Positions 13,191-13,252 of a stretch of 13,252 nucleotides of DNA are shown here, piece after piece; position 1 is the stretch's first letter, and each line of letters opens with the position of its first letter. Source of the stretch: an uncultured Saprospiraceae bacterium. GTDB lineage: Bacteria > Bacteroidota > Bacteroidia > Chitinophagales > Saprospiraceae. The stretch lies in assembly GCA_937973565.1 (NCBI GenBank), contig CALJKQ010000014.1:1-13252 (forward strand), in the 5' to 3' direction. A program made the translations under genes and the position numbers. Below the pieces are notes generated by a model. That model had not been told where the DNA came from. It saw only the letters and a list, made by a program, of their open reading frames with translations, and ran no database searches.

Positions 13191-13252
13191 GGCTATGGTT
13201 TTGTCATCATTTTTGATGGATGTTGCACATCTTTCAAAAATGCCGCCAAAAC
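13191..13252. repeat. 62-bp direct repeat, right copy (cut by window edge)
   Basis: 59 of 62 positions agree with 11332-11393. The match reaches the last base of the window, so its right boundary is unknown. Confidence 0.9.

Overview
The window looks like a chromosomal stretch from a member of the Bacteroidota, most plausibly a Saprospiria-type bacterium. The grounds are the families present: propeller-type sensor kinases with LytTR regulators, large secreted proteins with a 'VGIGT..P' surface module and a sortilin-like/BNR fold, and a type IX secretion (T9SS)-like C-terminal domain. In addition, TAnnTTTG-type -7 promoter elements sit in front of several genes, and purine-rich Shine-Dalgarno sequences are absent. 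This assignment is by family knowledge, not by a database search. Every gene I can support is on the minus strand, so the window reads right to left.

Reading in the direction of transcription: (1) 13252-12799 is a repeat block containing a 36-unit heptanucleotide array. (2) 12706-11898 is a two-gene module: a 57-codon basic ORF overlapping by 4 nt (ATGA) a 212-codon gene that resembles ADP-ribosyltransferase-type toxins. It has a good TTG-N20-TAnnTTTG promoter and looks like a toxin-antitoxin pair. (3) 11897-11063 is a second repeat block with hairpins, an 11-G run, a 16-unit heptad array and copies of motifs seen elsewhere in the window. (4) 11042-7095 is a two-component system: a propeller/Y_Y_Y/His_kinase sensor and a LytTR response regulator that starts at TTG. 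(5) 6974-1714 holds two large exported proteins overlapping by ATGA, so translationally coupled, followed in the same reading frame by an 84-codon ORF that looks like a T9SS C-terminal domain cut off by two stop codons. (6) 1422-1009 is a third repeat block, including an AT-rich version of the heptad array. (7) 976-1 is a second two-component pair: a NarL/LuxR-type response regulator and the start of a membrane sensor kinase that runs off the window.

A reasonable reading is that the propeller sensor and LytTR regulator control the adjacent surface-protein operon, while the NarL pair is an independent sensory operon. The most unusual content is the repeat system. Three blocks lie in the gene gaps, built from strict 7-bp units that keep register for up to 252 bp, switch orientation midway so that they can form hairpins, and are joined to shared unique motifs (62 bp, 43 bp, 27 bp and 23 bp). 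One pair of these motifs brackets the toxin-antitoxin-like module. I found no rRNA, tRNA, CRISPR array or transposase gene.
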